From contig JAYKKI010000005.1 of the NCBI GenBank assembly GCA_039881145.1, positions 29,555,501 through 29,619,500 on the forward strand: a DNA stretch of 64,000 bases, given 5' to 3'. Position numbers and translations under genes: made by a program. A model generated the notes under the pieces. It ran no database searches, was not told where the DNA came from, and was given only the letters and a program-made list of their open reading frames with translations. This DNA comes from Druceiella hillmani (taxonomy: Eukaryota > Arthropoda > Insecta > Lepidoptera > Hepialidae). Shown here in pieces: positions 12,200 through 23,890 of this stretch. Position 1 is the stretch's first letter, and each line of letters opens with the position of its first letter.

Positions 12200-13060
12200 C
12201 TTTTAAACACTTTCTTGAAATCCATATATGACCATGTCGACCTGCTGTCCGGAATTTAATGGCTCGAACAAGTCTTAAAAGTAAAGTAGCAGATTGATTG
12301 ATGATGGTAGATCTACCAAGAAAAAAAGCCATCTTATTTCAGCACAATATAACAGTAAATACAGGATTTACCCATCCATATACCGACCTCTCCAAAATAT
12401 GGGAGTCACGGATATGAAATCGGTTTATAGTTATTATATTTTTTTGGAACAGCTATTATGCACTGCCGTTACAAGTGCAATAATCGGTGTTAAAAGTGTA
12501 ATAGTGCGTCAATATCAGAATGATAACGCTCAGGATCGCATTATGATTTAGCTTGTTGATAGTTAGGGGGGAATTATTTACGCCAGATCCCCTAGTAAAT
12601 GGTGGACCCCAGTAGATGGAGTGAGTGCAGTGACAATCGACCCGAGTGATGACCCATCTCCTGTCTATCTTCCAGCTAGCTGATGACAGCTTTTAATAGC
12701 TGTATCTTACAGGACATGCATCTCTATTTTTCCCGACTCGTAGTAAGCAGTTTAGAATAGGTCGCTTTACTAAAATCGCCGCAACAAAAACGGTACTACC
12801 AAGAGCATTTTGTACAATAATGACATATTTAACTAAAATGGCCTGCGTGCCTTTACATCGATACTCATTATCGTGATTTGTGTCGATATTGTTTTAACGA
12901 TAGAAAAAATAGCGCGTTTGTTGGTCTCAGAGCTGGTTAGACGCGATATGCTACTAGTGCTACATATGGAGCAGAGAAGAACTCCTAGCTTTATAGCGGT
13001 GAGTAAATGTAAACAAAGTGATGTTCGTTTTCAAGCAAGGATCAACTCACTCCGCGTATA
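12200..13060. other. GC-enriched island of unknown origin
   Basis: Base composition is clearly less AT-rich than the flanks, notably 12540-12760 (words such as GGGGGGAATTATTTACGCC and GGTGGACCCCAGTAG) and 12870-13060. Open frames of 85 and 62 codons (12294-12551, 12873-13061) resemble nothing I recognise. It could be a decayed mobile element or a conserved non-coding segment. No assignment is made. Confidence 0.4.
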
Positions 13061-16000
13061 AGTTAAAATTTAATATCATCCATTTTCTATTAATATTTTA
13101 TTAACAATATTACTGCGCGAATACTAATGATTTTAAAGTTATTTATGGAATAATTAAACACAAAATATAGCTTCTTTAATTAATGAAAATTTTAGAAAAT
13201 TTTTCATATCTTTTTTGAAAACAATGTTATTCGACACTAGTATTTATTTAATTTAACACAGGTTATAATACGCCGGTACCACTGAAACTTAAATCTGAAT
13301 TTATTCAAAATTTTCACTGATTCTTTAATTCTGCTGTGTAATTTATATGTATTATGTCCAAAAGAAGAATGTAAAGCCTTTAAGAATAGAAAAATATTGG
13401 AAAAGTAAAAGATGTAATTTATTTTCATGGTTCGTGTACTTGAATCACTAATTTCCGGCGACTGCAATGCGTGGATAATATCAGATTGAACGAACACGAT
13501 ATTGATTAATACTGTTTAGATGTGTCGGGTATGTTTTTTTTCGTTATATCTAGTATTTAATATTTTCTCAGATTTTCCAAACCATTAGTTTGAAAAATCT
13601 ATTATTTTTGCTAGTATATATCACTATATTAGAATTCTAAAACCAAATTATTTTTATTAACTTCCATCAACCATTTCAAAATAATTTTACGCGTAGTAAC
13701 AACACAGGCTTGATGTGTTTTTGAATGATTTCATATAATAAGAGAAACTGACATGATTTATATAGACATGGTATGAAATAGATAAAGCTTCAATTGTATG
13801 TAAATTTACGTTATTTTAACGTTGTAATTAGTGTTTTTTTTTTCAATAGCCACGACATTTATCAAGTGGTAATAATTAAATTAGAATGAATTTGAGAAAT
13901 GTTAATTAAGTTAAGCAAACTTGTGAACAGATATACTAATTTATTACCACTAAAACTGTCATTTGTTGCCAAAAAAGTGAAAAAGAAATAACTAAGTGCC
14001 AGTTAAACGCATTTAATTTATATTCATGACGACACTCATTGTGTTCAAAAGTTATCTTTTTTCACATGGTCAGCCGAGGGAAAAAAACAAATATTAAACT
14101 CACTTACGAAAAAAGCAAAAACGGAAAGCTTGCATATACCAATTTATTATCATAAGAAATGTATGAAACATTTAGCCTTGGGCAGCAGGTTTGATAAATT
14201 ATTCGACAGTTTAACCGTTTTTGCCCCAGTAGACTAATATATTTGAGCAGGAAATAGGAAAGTATTGAAGGATTTTTTGGCTTGCGATTATTCCATGCAT
14301 ATTTATTTATCTTATGTTTGTAGACATATTATAAGTTTACAGATAGAGACATTTACACACGTTTAAAGGCTTACAGCACGTTCGCACATAAAAATGATCG
14401 GTACTAATATGTTGAATAACTAATAGTATGATAACTATGGAAAAAAATAATGCCAACGGTAAGCGCCCGTCAAAAACGGAAATTTTCCACTTTTTATTTT
14501 ACAATATAGTTTATAACGTTAAATAAAACATTATAATGGGTAATTATGTGCGAAGGACAAATAATATTTAAGTTACCTAAAAATCCACTTTTGAATAGGC
14601 ATTTTTAATTTGGAAAAAGATTTGTAAAAAAGCCTTTAACGGAGTAATATAAGGTCCGCCAAGTGGACTCTATTCGATTCTTAATTGGTTCTTTTAATTC
14701 AATCTTAATTTGATTTGATTGCATAAATCTTGCAGTTAAATTTTGATAAAGACTTAATTTTATTATACTGCATTATCCACGTATCTAGTTTAAATGGCAT
14801 ACCTAGCCATGTCGCATAAGAAAAAAAAATAATTAATTAGCTAGATTTTGTTTAATGAATGCATTAAAACATAATAATGGTATATTCGATTTTTTTAATA
14901 ATTTATACTCAAAGAAATAGCCATCAAAATCAGATGCAACGCCATTTAATATCAGATACCTTAAGTATCTCGAGGATATATGTTGATATTCAGTTAAGGG
15001 TTTTTTTTCAATTAGCGACGAAAAAAATATTTTTAGACCTAAGTTATTGTATTTTTAATATTCTTTTGAATATGTTTCATTTCTTTACTTTTATTTTATG
15101 ATAAATTTTAGCGAACTTTTCATATTTCAAACTGCTGTTATTATAAAATTATTGGACATATTCATCAACAATTTTATCCGCAGCGACAGGAATCGGATTA
15201 GGGATCAATATCAAGTATTACTTGGAGTGATGTTAATTCAAATTCTGCATTCGTCGTGATTCAAAGACTTCTTGGGTGTTTACTTTATTAATTTAACAGG
15301 CTATGTTTGTATATATGTATGTTTATGAGTAATAACTTTGTTTTATCAAACATACTATACTACTAAAGTAACTTCAACAAATGAGGTTCCGTTGTTTGAT
15401 GCAGATAGTGTCCTTGAGTATATAAAGTTATTAATTGTGTAGGTTATGAATGTATGCATGTATTTTGTACTTTTCAGTTATTTTTTCCGTAATATGGTTT
15501 TAGTTTTTTGTCATGTTTATACTCCCTTTTTTCGATCCTATTAATCAATCTATTTTCTTTAAATAGGACATGATTTGAGACATTTTAACGAGTAACATTA
15601 CAAATTTGTAAGAGAGTTTGTTTGCATGTTTGTATTGCTTTCACGTTTCAATGACATCTTATATACACGTGGCCTGTATTATAAATATAATATAATATAC
15701 TTTTTATTTTCAAGTAGGAATGATTTGTTGTGACTATTTTTCCAACTTTCTGTGAGCGTAGACCCATGTTAAAGCTAATAAATAAATATATAAATAAAAG
15801 AGAAAGTCTGAGATGAAAGCATGAAACTTTTTACCAATCTTGTCGCAGGACAGGAATCATGGATTTGGATATAAGATTCAATATATTACTAACCAGTCAT
15901 GATCCTTCATTAGCAAATTCTGGTTGTGCTTTCGTAGTCTTGCATTTGTTTTGTCAACGCACAAAGTTTTACTATGATGCCATTCATTTATTTTGAATTA

Positions 16001-19000
16001 CATCATATTGAATTGAGGTGGAATAATCTTATATTACGTATATTTCTCAAGCGTCTTAGTATTGTATTAGGCTGCTTAAGAAAATTTAAATTTTCTGGGA
16101 TACTCATATAAAAAACGTTAAATTATATTTTACTTCCTTCTCCTTTTATAACTACTGTACCAAATGTTTACTGTGTCGAGTTTGAAGAGAACGTTACTCA
16201 TTTTATTCAATGTAAAAATTCAATGTTTGTTGCCACGTTTTTTTAATTTAAAAACGTACAAATGAGCTTTTGAGCTGAAAAAAGAATACAATAAGAAGAA
16301 AAAATAGTGAAGAAAAAGCAATATCACTTCCTGTAACATTTATTTCATTTATTTACTAAACAGAAAATATAACTCGCATATTCTAGTTTCACTCTTTTGT
16401 AATCTATCGATGAACTATCAATAAATATGAATTACCTTTGATGTTTTCCTTTTTTTCACAAAAGCACGACCAATTTCGGACAATGGTTAAGAATGAGATT
16501 AGATAATGAAAAAAAAAACAAAGTGTTTAACGTACTTTAATGAACTTATAAAGTAAAACGATAAACCGATAAACATGCGTATAGTTTAAATACCAAAGCA
16601 AAAATTCCACCATACCCTGTGTTTTTTAAAAAGAAAAGGCCACCACGACAACCCCCGTCAAACCTGGGCATAATTTACCCGCCTTAAGTCTAGTGTGAGA
16701 TATTTATTAGTGAAATAAATTTGTGCATTCGAGGTCTTTTGTTTTCCTTCTTTTCTAAATTAATTTAACATGTGTCTCATCGCTCGACCGACTGCTGATA
16801 CAAAGTGGTTTTTGAATAACACATAGACCTTTAACATTGTATGGAACTTAAGTTGGAAGCAAACAGTGAGGACCGTGATCCAGTGCGCCAGTAAGTATAA
16901 TTTAAATGTTATTTTTGTTGTGTAATATAATTTAAAAATCATTAAAAACATTTAGTATGGGCATGATATTCGAATAGTCAGGTTACCCGAGACTGGTTAT
17001 TAAAATAAGTTATTATTTAGAAAAAAACTTTTTGGGTCATCGTTTTACAAAAAATAGCATACAACATTTTACAAATGAAAAAGTAAAAAAAATATGAAGG
17101 TAACGATTCCAATAACTATGGTAGATGCATATGTTATTCATAAATCTTTTTTTTAATTTAATAAATGAAAAATAAATTTCACGTTTTTTAATTTATCTTC
17201 TATGCTGTAACGTATATTTAAACCAACATAACGGAATGTGAGAGTTTAAATGGATCAGGGGCATTGTAAGAAATTTACCAAACATTACTTCGATCGAAAT
17301 GAAATTTCCGAATATGTGTATCACAAGGGTCAAAAGAGATAAATCACAAGGTGAAAGAAAAAAATGTGCTGATTAAGTTAAAGAAGTAACAAATAAAAAA
17401 AATATATTATTTCAGCTGTAAATACGTGACATTTCTAACGTGCCCTTCATTAATTTATTTTTTCTTCTATCTTTTCTTTTATATTAAATTAATTAATTTA
17501 CCCTAATAGTTTTCAGGCTATTACATAGTTTCTTTACCGTATTTATATAAAGAAATAACGACTATACTTTGTATAATTAAAATTAGTTATTAAACTAACT
17601 ACATCGCATAAAATTATATAGTACATAGACAATTTTTCACTACAATAATCAAAGAATATAATAATTATGCACGAATTTTGAATCATCAAATACGCATAAT
17701 GTAACCATAGCAACAGTGATACAATACGACAGATATAATTTACTACACACGGCTTTTTTTAACCCAAATCTGAAAGTAATTTTAGTACATATGATGTAAT
17801 TATCATCGAATGGAGTCTTCGATAAAGTTTTTTGAATACTTAAAAACATAATGTTTACATAAAATAACGTGAAATTTTGCTTACATGTTTTTGGTAAATA
17901 TACTGACTTTTATAAGATAGTACTATTGATTGAACAGTAAATGCAAATTGTAAAAAATCGTTTTTCAACCAGATTTGCGAAATCGATTTACTAAAAGTAA
18001 TATCAATCATCCACCATCATATATATTTAAAAAAAAGCTTGAAAATTATTCACATTAAATTTAATAAGTTTTTCACGAATTTATTTTGGACTTAGATCTA
18101 AACTTTAAGGGAATATATTTCCATAACGGTTTTCTGAATCCAGAAATATATCGTTACAGAACTACAAAAATAATAAATGCGAATCGAACGAAAACTCACT
18201 TCGACTTTCATAACGTTTCGAAAGCGTGGATACCTACGTACATACATAAATACTTACGTACAGAGACCGATTTGATTTTTTTACGTAAAACATCTTTTTT
18301 AACCATTTTTCATAGTATTATTATATATCCCTATCAATACTATTATATATCCCAGTTCATTACTATTACTCAGAACTTTCATATTTTTATCGAAACAGGT
18401 AAAATGCAACATTTTAAATGAAATTTTTATCCGTTCGGGTCGTGACCGATATTCACCAATATGGTCCGTGACCATACATGGAAATATCCGTTTTTTAAGT
18501 TTATACTTATACTGCTTTTTAGATATGCCAATATTTAGCTTAAAGTTATTTTTTACTTGCTTTACAAAAGACTATTATATTTGTACATAGTCCTAGAAGA
18601 AGAAAACATAGAGACGAAGTACCAGCGTAAAATGTATTTAAATGTAATAAAATTCCTCCTGTATATATATTTTACAAAACTAATATTCTAAGATATAAGC
18701 ATAGGTTTTTTATTATAAACTTCGTGTACAATTGAATTCCTTACGAAGTAAACTACCATAAAATACTTACTCCAATCGAAAAATAAAATTTATTCTCATA
18801 TTAGATTCACCAAGTACCCATTTACGTACATTACTCATTCTAGATTGAGTCATGGAAAACTCTAAAAGTGGCTGCAATTTTGTGTATAACTTAATATCAA
18901 TCCCCGTTTCTTCGACTGAGCTTTTACATGGAGCTTGTCACATAAAGTTTTCGTGTCTGGCCTATTATATATGCACATATATTTTCTTTCTAATTGTTAT

Positions 19001-20285
19001 TCAAAGGTTATACATCTTGATAAGCTTTTTATATAACCTTTGATTAACCGTAATTGAAATACATTTAACGATAATATTATTCAATTATTATTGAATGAAA
19101 ATTTATTTTCACTACTCTGTAGCTTTAGCGTATTTGAAACCTTTATTATATGATGCTAATGAAATTCAAATAACGATTTAAAAACATTTGTGAAAATTGT
19201 ATGAGGTGTTGACAAATAAATATTAAATAATGTAATTTCCCTGCTGTCATATAACTTCAATCAGTTTTAGGATTACCTAGAAGAGATGTTTTATGGATAA
19301 GCCAGCTTTTATAAACCAATTCTCTATTTATGTCTCTTTAATAATATTATGTCCATTAAATTCAATGTATAATAATTTGATTTCTTTTAATTTTTATAAG
19401 CCAATAACCAGAAAAATCTGAAAGGAAATTCGTTGGAAATGATGAAATAAATCATCATCGTTCATTGGATAGCCCATATGCTCTGAAATGCAACGTCCAT
19501 AAATCGGAATAATATATAGAAAATACTGTTAGTAAAAAGATTAGTCAAAAAGGGCACTGAATATAATAATCAATTCATGAGAGAACTAAATAGATTATAA
19601 AATTTAATGACGGATGGTCAAGTTAAGAAATACACGGTAATTAGTATATACAAGAAAATTACTGCTTACGGCTCTAGATTAAAAACAGAAAAATATTTTT
19701 TTAAATTTATAAACAAGGAAACGTCATAATGTTTTAATTTTTTTATAGACATATGCTTCATAATGTTTTATTTCCTTAAATGTTATCTAATTTTATATAT
19801 CTAATTTTATTATATTTCTCATCAAGTACTGAAAAAAATTCTTTTAATTTAACGTGTTACCTCAATACTCTTATTCTAAAATCTTCTTGACAAGTTTCCC
19901 AAAAGCTGATAAATATATAATTTTATTTAAATGTCACATTTTCAATAGACAAGGAGTGAATAAAACATCGTATTTTCAAAACCAGTCAATGTGTTATTAT
20001 TTATTATTGGCAGGTAGGTTTTTAACTCTCTTATAATATTTAAATTAAGCTCTACAATATTAAAGGAGTCATGCTGATCTTCGCAGTACGTTCTTCGTTA
20101 AAATCGTAAACTACAGGGAATCATTGTAAAATGTTACTTGAAGATAACTGAAAATAGATAAAAATGAATAATAGAGCACCAAAAGTAACTTAGTAAAGTG
20201 TCACAAGTCACTTTGAGTAATAGCTTGCAATTGTGAAATTCGGAAATATTTTTATTTAAGTAAAAAGTACACGAAATAATTTGAA

Positions 20286-20288
<3 letters not shown>
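13061..20288. other. long AT-rich non-coding stretch
   Basis: About 7 kb with no recognised coding block. It contains a small quasi-palindrome at 13570-13600 and a 111-codon open frame at 18086-18421 with no family resemblance or signal features. It could be intergenic or intronic; neither can be shown from the sequence. Confidence 0.45.
13570..13600. repeat. small inverted repeat, 13-bp arms
   Basis: AGATTTTCCAAAC (13570-13582) and GTTTGAAAAATCT (13588-13600) are complementary with one mismatch around a 5-nt spacer. Confidence 0.65.
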
Positions 20289-20336
<48 letters not shown>

Positions 20337-20373
20337 ATATGTATATATATACATATATATATATATACATATG

Positions 20374-20406
<33 letters not shown>

Positions 20407-20427
20407 ATGTATATATATATTTATATA
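20289..20427. repeat. (AT)n / (GTAT)n microsatellite
   Basis: A long AT run interrupted by GTAT and ACAT variants. The open frames on both strands here are poly-YI artefacts. Confidence 0.95.
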
Positions 20428-21132
20428 AAGCAAAGTCTATAAATGAAAATATCTCAAATATTTTCATTCTCAGTTGTGTTCAATTCATCGCTTGGTGCAT
20501 TTCCCTGTGTCTCATGCAGTATATATATCTTATTACTTCGAAACTTAACTGCACGGAAACTTTGACATCGTGAGTTTCACACTGCGTTTTAAATGTAGAA
20601 ATTTTAATTAATTTTTTAAGCAGTAATATTTTTATTTTAAATTAAATTTTAATTTCTTACCGATTTCAAAAAAGAAAAGGCCCTCAAATTGTCTATATTT
20701 TTACATACGTTAGCACATGTTTAAACAGAAAAAGTGGAGCGAATATTACGTTAGAATTCGTTACTGTACCTACGCGTTTATTTTTGTTTTAAATTGGCGC
20801 TGACTCCAAGACCTTACTAATTATTAGTGCTTATTTAATATACATCGAGGTCAGTTATTTGTAGGGACAATAATAATTAATTATGAGTTTTGGTGCTGAT
20901 TTATAATTCCGGATTTTCTTATTTGCTCATAAACAATTCAATGGTAAATAAATTCACTATGGATTTGCTAATAGAAAATCATTACCTGAAGTAAAGACCA
21001 TTTTAAATATTTGCTTTTGTCTAGATATATGAATTATCTCTACCATACGTTGATTTAATGACATAAAATTATCATGAAGCAGATTCAACGCAAGATTAAA
21101 CGGACACTGCTCATTCTTACTTGCATTAAGTA
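20428..21132. other. AT-rich non-coding stretch
   Basis: Nothing recognised between two microsatellites. Confidence 0.45.
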
Positions 21133-21280
21133 ATACACACACATATATACGCATACACACACGCACACACACATGCACATGCATATACACACGCACACGG
21201 ATATTCACATGGACACGCATACACACATGTACACGCACACGTACAAACACACGCACAGGCCCACGCACACATACATGTAC
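21133..21280. repeat. (CA)n-rich degenerate microsatellite
   Basis: CACA tracts interspersed with CG, CATG and CGCA variants. This is the degenerate form of an ACGC/AC repeat. The HTHTH and VHVRV frames are artefacts. Confidence 0.9.
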
Positions 21281-21526
21281 ATAGTGAAATTTCGTTTCAT
21301 GGTTTATACAGGAAAAACGGTAAAGGAAAAGTTTCATTTCATTTTAGAAAACCTATCTAATCCTAAACTACTACTAGAGATATAATTAAATTTTAAAAAA
21401 TACATAATTTGTTATGGATTTTATTGTTTGTTATTGCTTCATATCGAGTAAACCTGCAAGACTGCCTCCAAACAATTCGCGAATAGCTGCAGTTGGTGAC
21501 ATAAATGTGCACAATAAGCTTTTGAC

Positions 21527-21574
21527 TAAATTTGGCAAAGTGGTTAGTAATTATTAACCACTTTGTCAAATTTA
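21527..21574. repeat. inverted repeat, 20-bp arms, 8-nt spacer
   Basis: TAAATTTGGCAAAGTGGTTA (21527-21546) is complementary to 21555-21574 with one mismatch. Confidence 0.85.
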
Positions 21575-22733
21575 TAGATTGTGTTAGGTATTTATTATCA
21601 CAAATAAGTGATTATTGCCTTAATATATATTTAAGCGAAAAAATGATATTTTTCCAAAAATCGAACATTCTAATTATGTATTTAGCATTTTGATAAACCA
21701 ATTTAAATTTACATCGAATACGCTCAAGACTGTCATGGCGTTTTGAATGACGTTACTCCTCGTGAAACCAATAAAAACAATCGTGACATATTCACTACTA
21801 TTAGTAATCCAACTACTAGTAATCCAACAATTTTTTTATATATGTTCCAAAGAATGAGTAAATACAGAAAAGTGGCTAAAACTTGCAAGGAGTTCGTAGT
21901 TATCAAAATTAAGGATATATTTTTGTAAAGAAAAGTAAACTGTGTAAGTATCTATTTGCAGTTTAAGTACCCATTCGATAAACTAAGTTTTCATTCCAAA
22001 ATCATTGTGAATGTGGCTCCGTCTTAAACAATGGCTACGATTTGTGTTTTATATAGAAAAACATTAAAATGTCAAAGCTTTGAGCTAATACCTTTAATTA
22101 CAATGATCAAATTAATATGACTCACGCCCAATCTATTTCTAAATCTAACTAATGAATTGCAGTTACGATTTTTATAACTTTATTGATTAAATATTTATAT
22201 ATGCATTGAATTTAATTTGTTCCGGTTTTATGTATATACTTCGCAAATCTAACCTCAAAACCACTATAAATTACCTTACAATACGTGTGTAAGAACAAGG
22301 TCGCAGTTTACGAAACCAAAATAGTACTATTTCAACTTACAATAGATATTTTACACTTATGTAAGTATACACTGTAGTTTTCACATTCCAAAAGTCACAT
22401 GAACAAGTCATTGTTTGACGCGAAAAATCTACCAAGGGTCAGTTTTGGGTCAATTTGGGCAAATTACTACTGTTTACTTGGCTAAGGTCTGATTCCATTG
22501 CGAATTGTACTTCTTTTTTAAGATCTACAATAAGGATAATTGCATCAACTTGACAAATTTTTTTAAAAATGAAAAAATTATCAAATACTTTGTTATGTAT
22601 AAGAAAATTTTTAAAAAAGCTGTGTTTTGCAAAGTGTGACGTAACGCTTTCTGACTGGTGTTCACTGTCGCCTGACTAAATATATAATTTTACCGAATAT
22701 ATTTCTTAAAGTCTTCTAGACAACGGCAGTGCT
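21575..22733. other. AT-rich non-coding stretch
   Basis: No coding block is recognised, including on the plus strand just upstream of the PLE fragment, where the RT domain of an intact element would lie. The absence indicates 5' truncation of that element. Confidence 0.5.
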
Positions 22734-22761
22734 CATAAATATGATGTCATAAATATGATGT
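22734..22761. repeat. 14-bp perfect tandem duplication at the PLE 5' junction
   Basis: CATAAATATGATGT occurs twice back to back (22734-22747, 22748-22761), six bases before the first Met of the PLE fragment. It could be a microduplication made at the 5' junction during insertion, or unrelated slippage. Confidence 0.85.
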
Positions 22762-22767
22762 ATATAG

Positions 22768-23286
22768 ATGGATATCTCGTACAATAAAGAAACAAATAAA
22801 TCGTATACCCGGTCGTACCAAAATAATAATAAAATTTACTATAGATCCATCCCATACGTAGGTAACGTATCACTCAAATTAGGAAAACTCTTAATTAATA
22901 ATAAAAATATAAATAATACAACGTATGCCTATAGTAATTTAAATCACTTGGGTAAAACCCTTATTGATAAAAAAGAAAAAATAGATAAACATAAAAAGAG
23001 TGGTATCTATAAACTTAAATGTAACGACTGTCATAATGTATACATAGGTCAAACAGAAAGAGATTTTACCACAATATATAAAGAATACATTTTCAGCTGG
23101 CGAAATAACAAACCAGACACATCTCACTTTGCTGAACACCTCATTGGAAATAACCATCATCCTCATACCGATAATACCCCCTATATATTACAAATAAATA
23201 CAAAAGGCAATAAAGAAGACACCAAGGTTAATATATTAAATGGACAACTAAATATAATATCATCACCTATACTTAATATCTTCTAG
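22768..23286 (+). pseudogene. Penelope-like element protein, C-terminal linker and GIY-YIG endonuclease fragment
   Basis: In intact elements this domain nicks target DNA for target-primed reverse transcription by the RT domain of the same protein. Visible in the 172 residues: a linker with IPYVGNVSLKLGKLL at 28-42 and HLGKTLIDKKEKIDKHKKSG at 60-79, then GIY at 79-81, a Cys pair CNDC at 85-88, YIG at 92-94, QTER with Arg98, and the downstream SHFAEH (119-124) and NHH (129-131) block. The usual family pattern after QTxR is a second Arg followed by a KEH; here it reads TTIYKEY, so that Arg is Ile103 and the His is Tyr107, which suggests loss of function. No RT domain lies upstream; the first Met directly follows TAG. 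The assignment is confident; activity is unlikely. Confidence 0.9.
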
Positions 23287-23736
23287 ACATAATATAGTTA
23301 GACAACATTGGCACTACAGTACTCTTCAAATTGTTTCAGCACCACTACACATATAAATATATATATATATAATAAAGAAATAAATAAACGAATAAAGAAA
23401 ACGGGAGATATGTAAAATTATTACATTGTTCTAACTTTCAGATATCCTTGCTATTGAATAAATATATTACTGAGAATAACTTCCATTTAATTATATTATA
23501 TGCACCGGAACATTTGCATTGTATAACCTCATAGAATAACATTAATTTAATTTATTAAACTCACTAAAATACTTATATATCGTATAACTCTCGGAAATAT
23601 AATAAAACCTTCACCGCTCCCCCACAATAAACTCACGTACATAAGTAGTGGTAAAATCCAAGCAAACCCGGTTTCCGCTATTGTTTTTGAAACATATAAA
23701 TGCTGTTATTCCTAAGAGTTAATCTTTGCTAATAGC
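23287..23736 (+). other. PLE 3' untranslated region
   Basis: AT-rich sequence between the PLE stop and the hammerhead-like terminal motif, with a short (AT)n run at about 23355-23372 and AATAAAGAAATAAATAAACG-type words. It contains no coding block. Confidence 0.6.
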
Positions 23737-23777
23737 TCACCTGAAGATGTTGTAATACAACGAAACCTATGTCGTGG
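23737..23777 (+). ncRNA. hammerhead ribozyme-like motif of PLE tail, copy 1
   Basis: Published surveys describe minimal type I hammerhead ribozymes in Penelope-like elements. Here the elements appear in order: stem I 5' strand (CAC), conserved CTGAAGA at 23741-23747 (fits C3-U4-G5-A6-N7-G8-A9), stem II GTTGT/ACAAC with an AAT loop, GAAA at 23762-23765, a short stem III (ACC...TGT, one mismatch), cleavage triplet GTC at 23771-23773, and stem I 3' strand GTGG. One base (T) sits unpaired between A9 and stem II, a departure from the canonical core that is shared by all copies here that keep this part, so self-cleavage is not certain. Copy 1 keeps all core bases. Confidence 0.65.
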
Positions 23778-23797
23778 TAAATAACTTAAAGAAAGTA

Positions 23798-23841
23798 GAA
23801 ATAATACTACATCACGTAACTACGTGATGTAGTATTATTTC
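23798..23841. repeat. perfect palindrome, 21-bp arms, 2-nt spacer, in PLE tail
   Basis: 23798-23818 (GAAATAATACTACATCACGTA) is exactly complementary to 23821-23841. The left arm is the normal PLE tail sequence (also at 30616 and 60445), so the right arm is an inverted copy of it. Confidence 0.9.
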
Positions 23842-23846
23842 TTAAT

Positions 23847-23880
23847 TTCGCAATTAAATGAAACTTCATTTAATTGTGAA
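23847..23880. repeat. inverted repeat, 16-bp arms, 2-nt spacer
   Basis: 23847-23862 and 23865-23880 (TTCATTTAATTGTGAA) are complementary with one mismatch. The right arm is the PLE tail continuation seen at 60475 and 61135. Together with the preceding palindrome, this shows that the tail was copied, reversed and resumed. Confidence 0.85.
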
Positions 23881-23890
23881 ATTAAATTTA

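Larger units (their letters stand above)
22734..23890 (+). mobile_element. 5'-truncated Penelope-like element (GIY-YIG type)
   Basis: Order on the plus strand: a 14-bp tandem duplication (22734-22761), a 172-codon frame for the C-terminal linker plus GIY-YIG endonuclease (22768-23286), about 450 bp of AT-rich 3' untranslated sequence, then the conserved terminal sequence with a hammerhead-like motif (23737-23777) and an ATACTACATCACGTA word. The same terminal sequence appears without the coding part at 30.4, 60.4 and 61.05 kb, so it is the mobile end of one family. PLEs normally carry RT followed by GIY-YIG in one ORF; the RT is absent here and an in-frame TAG precedes the first Met. The limits are approximate. 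Confidence 0.85.

Noticed and set aside
18086..18421. 111-codon plus-strand open frame
   Set aside because: AT-rich composition equal to the flanks, no domain or signal I recognise, and no neighbouring exon-like structure. Chance length is plausible in a 64-kb window.
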